Shown here piece after piece: positions 1 through 3,682 of a DNA stretch of 6,226 nucleotides (its first letter is position 1; every line of letters begins with the position of its first letter). Origin of the DNA: Promethearchaeota archaeon (GTDB lineage Archaea; Asgardarchaeota; Lokiarchaeia; Sigynarchaeales; SOKP01); the NCBI GenBank assembly GCA_016839905.1, contig JAEOTJ010000445.1:1-6226 (forward strand). Reading direction: 5' to 3'. The notes beneath the pieces were generated by a model. The model saw only the letters and a program-made list of their open reading frames with translations. It was not told the origin of the DNA and did not search any database. Made by a program: the position numbers and the translations under genes.

Positions 1-1253
1 AATTTAATATATTCAAAGCACATTGAGAGTATTTCTAATAATTCCTTTTTATCTTTAAGATTTTTAGAAAATTTTTCGTTTAAAAAATTTAATTCATTTC
101 TAACAGCAATTAAATAAATTCTATTTTTAGAAAAATTATAAATTTGATTAAAAATTGAATTCTCAATCTCAAATTTTTTCAGGAAACTATTTTTAAAATA
201 TTTAAAATTAATGTTTCTTGTAAGAATGTGATTTTTCTTATAGCTGAAAAACATAGCAAGTGAAATTATTACACTATCAATTTTTTCTTCATTTTGAGCA
301 GATTTAATAATCTTTTTTATTATGCTTACTCTAGATTTTATTATTAAGATATTTTTAAAGAAATCATTAAAAAATTTTAAACTAAGTTGTTCATTAGAAT
401 TTAATCTTAAATCAATAACTTTTTGATATAGAAGATTTTTATCAATCCCTAATTCAGAGATTTTTGAAAATTTTAAAAATGTTTGATTAAATGACATTTC
501 TACTTGATCTTTTAAAAAATCAAACTCTAAAGAATATTTTTTGTTAAAATTTTGGGTAATAATTATGTCTTTGTTATCAAGAAAATAAACTTTTGCAGAA
601 AGATTCTGAATCCCTCTCTTTACTTTATCCTTAAAATTTAAATCGTCAATACACATTTTTTTTATTTTTTTTTTCCCCATATTATACAAGAATAGATTTT
701 GCTCAAGAACATCTTTATGTTCTTTTGAGATTTTTTCTAGAAAAGAATAATATTTTTCATTCCCTGTCCTTTTATTCATATTCTTTAATTCTTCTTTTAA
801 TGCATATCTCCAATCAACTAAGAAGTCCTCATATTTTTCTTCATCTAGAGTAAGAGTTATTTTTTGTTCAGAGTCTTTATATTTAATATCTATTTTAGTA
901 AATCTCTTTGTTTCAAAGAATTCCTTAAAGAATTTTTTTGCAATATAAAAATAACAATTAAGGGGATTCTTTGGGTTTTGAAATTGATTTGTATAGACTC
1001 CCTTATTTGAGCATAATTTTAAGATTTCTGGGCGACACGAAATCAATAAATCATAAGAAGAATTTTTAATTTTATTAGAAAAAACTTTTAAAACTGCATA
1101 CTTATTTTGTTCTTTGAACAATTTTAAGGTTGATTTAGGCATAATTTTTTTAATTCTTAAAATTGCTCTTTGTAGCGTTATGTTAAAAGCTTTTTGCTCT
1201 TTAAAAATGTCATTGCTATAATGATTTATGAATTTATTTATAGCTTTTACCAT
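1..1253 (-). CDS. Hypothetical protein, lysine-rich, C-terminus outside window
   Basis: An uninterrupted minus-strand frame of 417 codons starts at ATG 1253-1251 and leaves the window with no stop, so the C-terminus is missing. An in-frame TAA lies two codons upstream of the ATG, which makes this the first possible Met. The product is rich in Lys, Phe, Ile and Asn, looks soluble and mostly helical, and shows no signal peptide or convincing membrane segment. Cysteines are scattered (73, 81, 100, 201, 412) without a clear zinc motif. A run of ten A on the coding strand (plus-strand 665-674) encodes part of a Lys-rich stretch near residues 194-199. I recognise no family. Hydrophobic periodicity over about 300-380 weakly recalls a cyclin fold, but not enough to assign it. 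It follows the zinc-ribbon gene by 103 bases in the same direction, with its own TATA-like element and no strong T-tract between them, so both read-through and independent transcription are possible. The long open frame in AT-rich DNA is the main evidence that it is real. Confidence 0.85.
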   Translation of the reverse strand, partial: MVKAINKFINHYSNDIFKEQKAFNITLQRAILRIKKIMPKSTLKLFKEQNKYAVLKVFSNKIKNSSYDLLISCRPEILKLCSNKGVYTNQFQNPKNPLNCYFYIAKKFFKEFFETKRFTKIDIKYKDSEQKITLTLDEEKYEDFLVDWRYALKEELKNMNKRTGNEKYYSFLEKISKEHKDVLEQNLFLYNMGKKKIKKMCIDDLNFKDKVKRGIQNLSAKVYFLDNKDIIITQNFNKKYSLEFDFLKDQVEMSFNQTFLKFSKISELGIDKNLLYQKVIDLRLNSNEQLSLKFFNDFFKNILIIKSRVSIIKKIIKSAQNEEKIDSVIISLAMFFSYKKNHILTRNINFKYFKNSFLKKFEIENSIFNQIYNFSKNRIYLIAVRNELNFLNEKFSKNLKDKKELLEILSMCFEYIK

Positions 1254-1296
1254 TATTTAATCTACTTATAGATTTGTTTATTTTGATAATAATGTA

Positions 1297-1312
1297 ATTA
1301 TAAATATTTAAG
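1297..1312 (-). promoter_or_regulatory. Putative archaeal TATA element for the leftmost gene
   Basis: On the minus strand the segment reads TTAAATATTTATAAT, matching the archaeal box A pattern. It lies about 44-59 bases upstream of the ATG at 1253. With the usual 25-base spacing this predicts a start site near 1275 and a leader of about 20 bases. No Shine-Dalgarno-like sequence is visible before the ATG. The DNA is so AT-rich that chance matches are common, so the support is mostly positional agreement with the other genes here. Confidence 0.4.
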
Positions 1313-1356
1313 TATTTCCATATCTTAGTGTGGAAAGTGTTGAATATTTATCTTTT

Positions 1357-2205
1357 TTATATCTCATAGTCATCTAAGTTGGAGATTATTGTATTCAATA
1401 CAGGTTCAATTAATTTTTTAAAGGGTCCATATTTCTTAATAAAAATGCTAAATGTTGATAAAGTAGGAATGCCTTTAACAAAACCCAGAGTATTAGAGAT
1501 TAAACTTTCTTGTTCTAAAAATCGGATTAATTCTTTTCTGGATCTAAAATTAGAAAGTGTTTCAAAAATTAAAAATCTTATAAGAGCTTTTCTTTTATAT
1601 TGTTTATTTTGATAAGTCTCCATATTTTTAGTGATTATGGTTAAGTCTATATTATCAAAAAATCTTTTAAGGCTTTTAATATCAATTTTAGTTTCTTTTA
1701 AAAAGATTTTTTTTCTTTTCAAAATCCCATTAATACTTGTTTCTCTTTTCATATTTCGTCGAAACTTTTCTAGCAGCACTACTCTTTTTTTGCAATCATA
1801 ATATATTTTATTTTTTTTTTTTTGATCATCCAACATCTGAGGATCAACTCTATAAATATTCTCATAGAGGTTCTTATCCTCTTTTTCGGAAAGATCTTCT
1901 TTGAAAGATTTAAGAAATATATTTTTCAATTTTCCTTTCAAGGAAATGTCTACACATTCTTTAGTCGCCATCGGGTAAGAAATCTTTGCTTTATTTTTCT
2001 CTAATTTTAATTGAACTAGATCTAAAGGAGTTATCTTTTTTCCTTTTTTGTTAATAAAATACCCTAGTTCTCTAAAAGTTTTAGGAGGAAATGCCTCATT
2101 TTCAATATCCCACATTTCTGAAATATATCCACAATGATCACACAATCCTTCTTCATTTTCCATAATATACTGACAATATGGACAAGATAAAATTTTATTT
2201 GACAT
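1357..2205 (-). CDS. Zinc-ribbon protein with IS4/IS5-transposase-like N-terminal domain, no catalytic domain
   Basis: A complete 282-residue frame. Residues 8-25 form a zinc ribbon, C8-P-Y-C11 and C22-D-H-C25-G, of the type found in nucleic-acid-binding and transcription proteins. Residues about 60-200 are Lys/Glu-rich and probably helical, without a recognised fold. Residues about 203-275 resemble the helical N-terminal region (DUF772-like) of IS4/IS5-group transposases: a hydrophobic helix, then FRSRKELIRFL (220-230), a leucine-rich stretch, LGF (240-242), and the typical P-T-L-S-T-F-S-x-F (247-255). In a full transposase a DDE RNase H-fold domain would follow. Here the frame stops at 282 and no DDE-like sequence is seen in the next 100 bases in any minus frame. 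It is therefore either a truncated transposase remnant or a domesticated DNA-binding derivative. The intact start, long frame and promoter favour a working gene. It is divergent from the TFB gene. A 13-base A run on the coding strand (plus 1811-1823) lies within residues 128-132, yet both ends remain in one frame. Confidence 0.85.
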   Translation of the reverse strand: MSNKILSCPYCQYIMENEEGLCDHCGYISEMWDIENEAFPPKTFRELGYFINKKGKKITPLDLVQLKLEKNKAKISYPMATKECVDISLKGKLKNIFLKSFKEDLSEKEDKNLYENIYRVDPQMLDDQKKKNKIYYDCKKRVVLLEKFRRNMKRETSINGILKRKKIFLKETKIDIKSLKRFFDNIDLTIITKNMETYQNKQYKRKALIRFLIFETLSNFRSRKELIRFLEQESLISNTLGFVKGIPTLSTFSIFIKKYGPFKKLIEPVLNTIISNLDDYEI

Positions 2206-2250
2206 TTTATCATTAAATCCTTATAATTATTTATTCGAAAGTTCCTCTTC

Positions 2251-2265
2251 TTATTATTATAAAAG
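2251..2265 (-). promoter_or_regulatory. Putative TATA element for the zinc-ribbon gene
   Basis: The minus strand reads CTTTTATAATAATAA, a good archaeal box A candidate centred about 54 bases before the ATG at 2205. This predicts initiation near 2230 and a leader of about 25 bases. An AAGGA sequence at about 2218-2222 could act as a weak ribosome-binding site, though its spacing of about 12 bases to the ATG is long. Confidence 0.45.
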
Positions 2266-2362
2266 ATAGTATTTAATATTTCTTATCAAGGTTTTTCAAA
2301 ATTAACAGAGAATTTAAAAAGATATCTTGTCTAAATTTCAATTTCCTTTAAAAGATAAGTTA

Positions 2363-2395
2363 GACCAATTCAATATTAGAATATTAAAATTGGTT
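2363..2395. repeat. Imperfect dyad, possible operator
   Basis: The arms are ACCAATT-C-AATATT and AATATT-AA-AATTGGT, separated by AG. That gives 13 paired bases per side, broken by one one-versus-two-base internal loop. It lies midway between the two divergent promoters, about 45 bases upstream of the TFB TATA element. It could be a binding site for a dimeric regulator. As RNA it would be a hairpin, but it is not expected to lie in either leader. The outer ACCAATT/AATTGGT arms contain G/C, which makes chance formation less likely than for an all-A/T palindrome. Confidence 0.5.
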
Positions 2396-2438
2396 CATAA
2401 TGAAATATGGTAAGATTTAAATGTTGTCAATTTACAAT

Positions 2439-2453
2439 AAATATATATAAATA
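2439..2453 (+). promoter_or_regulatory. TATA element of the TFB gene
   Basis: The segment reads AAATATATATAAATA, a strong match to archaeal box A, about 45-59 bases before the start codon at 2498. Typical spacing predicts transcription starting near 2472 and a leader of about 25 bases carrying the GAGG ribosome-binding site. A purine-rich BRE is not obvious upstream; the preceding bases are TTTACAAT. Confidence 0.55.
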
Positions 2454-2486
2454 GCAAAATTGGATAAATCAAAAAGAATCCTTTTT

Positions 2487-2490
2487 GAGG
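2487..2490 (+). promoter_or_regulatory. Shine-Dalgarno GAGG of the TFB gene
   Basis: GAGG lies seven bases before the ATG at 2498, which is ideal spacing for pairing with the 3' end of archaeal 16S rRNA. It fixes this start codon, and no other Met occurs before residue 108. It is the clearest ribosome-binding site in the window; the leftmost gene and the large right-hand gene show none. Confidence 0.65.
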
Positions 2491-2497
2491 ATTATAT

Positions 2498-3403
2498 ATG
2501 ACATTCTCTATTAATAAGAGTGGCTCTTCAAATAACAGTGTTCAATTCTATAATGGATATTCAAATAAATGTCCAGAGTGTCATAACACTTCAATTTTGA
2601 ATAATAGGTGTTGCCAATGTGGTCTTGTTTTATGTGATGAAGAATTTGATGTGTCTCACATAGAAAGTAGAGCTTATAATAAGGAAGAAAAAGATAAAAG
2701 AGCTCGTGTAGGCCCTCCCATCACCCCGTTTTTGCCAGATATTTCATTAAGTACAGTAATCGAAAAGAGTAAGATAAAGAGCCCTGACCTCAAGAGAGCA
2801 TCTAAGTGGGATTCTCAAATGCCTTGGGATGTCCGAAATCTTTTAATTGCCATCACAGAATTAAAAAGAATAGGGTATAATTTAGGTCTTCCAAATTACA
2901 TTAAAGAGGAGAGTTTAAACTTATATAAAAAAGCCTTTAATAAAAATTTATTAAGGGGAAGATCCATCAGAGCTATGGTTGCAGCATGTATTTATTATGA
3001 ATGTCGCAATAAAAAGTTTCCAAGGATATATGAAGAAATATGTGATCAAAGTTCCGAAACCCCGAAAAATATTAGAAATTCTTATAAAGCTCTAATTTAT
3101 AAATTAAATTTAAAAGTTCCTGCCGCAGAACCCATTCATTTAGTTTCTAGATTTTCTAAAGAATTGGGTTATGATTTTATAGCAGAAAGAGCTACTATTA
3201 AAGTTCTTAAGATTTTTATGGAACGATTTTCCATAAGTGGAAAGCAGCCACTTGGTTATTTGGCAGGAGCATTATATCTTGTAAATATGACTCGAGAATA
3301 CAATATCAGCCAAAAAATTATTGCACAGTTGGTAAGAATAACAGAGACAACTTTACGTTCTCGATATAATGAAATTATATCTAAATTAAGATTAAAGAAT
3401 TAG
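2498..3403 (+). CDS. tfb: Transcription initiation factor B (TFB, archaeal TFIIB homologue)
   Basis: This 301-residue protein has the full TFB architecture and the usual length. TFB binds the TBP-TATA complex and the BRE, recruits RNA polymerase and helps open the promoter. A variable N-terminal tail (1-24) precedes the zinc ribbon, C25-P-E-C28 and C38-x-x-C41-G. The B-reader/linker follows at about 55-90 with the family signatures ESRAY, RARVGPP and LSTVIE. Two cyclin-like repeats cover about 110-205 and 206-301. The first has RGRSIRAMVAA (153-163) and the second has GKQPLGYLAGALY (248-260). The DNA-contacting HTH TETTLRSRYNEI (282-293) closes the second repeat. All key elements are intact, so it is probably functional. 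Archaea, Asgard lineages included, often carry several TFB paralogues; whether this is the housekeeping copy or a specialised one cannot be told from the window. Its neighbours are not the usual housekeeping genes, which leans towards an accessory paralogue (inference). Confidence 0.97.
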   Translation: MTFSINKSGSSNNSVQFYNGYSNKCPECHNTSILNNRCCQCGLVLCDEEFDVSHIESRAYNKEEKDKRARVGPPITPFLPDISLSTVIEKSKIKSPDLKRASKWDSQMPWDVRNLLIAITELKRIGYNLGLPNYIKEESLNLYKKAFNKNLLRGRSIRAMVAACIYYECRNKKFPRIYEEICDQSSETPKNIRNSYKALIYKLNLKVPAAEPIHLVSRFSKELGYDFIAERATIKVLKIFMERFSISGKQPLGYLAGALYLVNMTREYNISQKIIAQLVRITETTLRSRYNEIISKLRLKN

Positions 3404-3429
3404 GTTTTTCAATGAAAAATTTAAAACCT
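3402..3429 (+). terminator. Possible hairpin/T-tract terminator of the TFB gene
   Basis: AGGTTTT (3402-3408) and AAAACCT (3423-3429) are perfect 7-base complements that overlap the stop codon. An alternative inner stem pairs TTTTTC (3405-3410) with GAAAAA (3414-3419). A T5 tract (3405-3409) follows the stop immediately, and archaeal RNA polymerase can terminate at T-tracts without a hairpin. A second tract, T6, occurs at 3614-3619 just ahead of the next promoter. Either could end the TFB transcript. Confidence 0.35.
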
Positions 3430-3623
3430 CATAAAAAATGCATTATATTAAGGTTTATGCAAAATATAAAATATAAAGTAAATGAGAGTAATATTATGAT
3501 CGAAGAATGATTAGATCTCTACGTCGATTTATTACCCTTTTATTCCCCTATAATTAATGTAAAAAATATTAAGGTCCGATGTCCCCCCCATCTAAAGAGG
3601 ATGTTTGTCCAGATTTTTTGCAA

Positions 3624-3638
3624 CGGAAGATTTAAATA
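3624..3638 (+). promoter_or_regulatory. BRE/TATA-like promoter of the HTH-array gene
   Basis: A purine-rich CGGAAGA (3624-3630), which fits a BRE, is followed directly by TTTAAATA (3631-3638), which fits box A. The element is about 45-52 bases before the ATG at 3683 and predicts initiation near 3660. It is the best BRE-plus-TATA combination in the window and suggests that the large gene has its own promoter rather than relying on read-through from TFB. Confidence 0.55.
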
Positions 3639-3658
3639 TACATGTTCAAATAATATAA

Positions 3659-3674
3659 TTAATAAGTTTATTAA
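3659..3674. repeat. Perfect AT palindrome at the predicted transcription start
   Basis: TTAATAA-GT-TTATTAA has perfect 7-base arms around a 2-base centre. It lies between the TATA element and the start codon, over the predicted initiation site, where a bound repressor could block polymerase. Being A/T only in an A/T-rich background, it may well be chance. Confidence 0.3.
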
Positions 3675-3682
3675 ACATAATT

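Larger units (their letters stand above)
2206..2497. other. Divergent intergenic region between zinc-ribbon and TFB genes
   Basis: This 292-base non-coding stretch separates two divergently transcribed genes. It contains one TATA-like element near each gene, a 10-base perfect palindrome AAGATATCTT at 2319-2328, and a longer imperfect dyad at 2363-2395. I see no tRNA, no CRISPR-like repeat and no convincing small gene. The arrangement would let one regulator act on both promoters, but nothing here proves co-regulation. Confidence 0.6.
3404..3682 (+). other. Intergenic region between TFB and the HTH-array gene
   Basis: This 279-base stretch is stop-rich in all plus frames and holds no recognisable RNA gene. 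From left to right it contains the hairpin after the TFB stop, an unremarkable AT-rich segment, a locally G/C-richer patch at 3573-3610 with a run of seven C (3583-3589), a T6 tract, and a TATA element for the next gene. The G/C patch stands out against its surroundings, but I cannot assign it a function. Confidence 0.6.

Noticed and set aside
230..350. Cyclin-fold-like periodicity in the leftmost protein that might make it a distant TFB-like protein
   Set aside because: The length and hydrophobic spacing only loosely match. There is no zinc ribbon, no GKSP-like motif and no recognisable final HTH, so no assignment is justified.
1379..1612. Plus-strand open frame of 77 codons
   Set aside because: It lies wholly antisense to the zinc-ribbon gene, over its transposase-like part, and its product has no recognisable feature; it is a shadow.
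1822..2004. Plus-strand open frame of 60 codons
   Set aside because: Antisense to the middle of the zinc-ribbon gene. The Phe/Ile-rich product is what the complement of Lys/Asn codons gives.
1254..2497. Insertion sequence boundaries around the transposase-like gene
   Set aside because: No matching terminal inverted repeats or target-site duplication could be found by eye on either side, and there is no catalytic domain, so I do not call a mobile element.
3412..3510. Possible 32-codon small protein after the TFB gene
   Set aside because: It has an ATG and a TGA, but it begins inside the putative terminator hairpin, has no ribosome-binding site, and is no longer than chance frames in such DNA.
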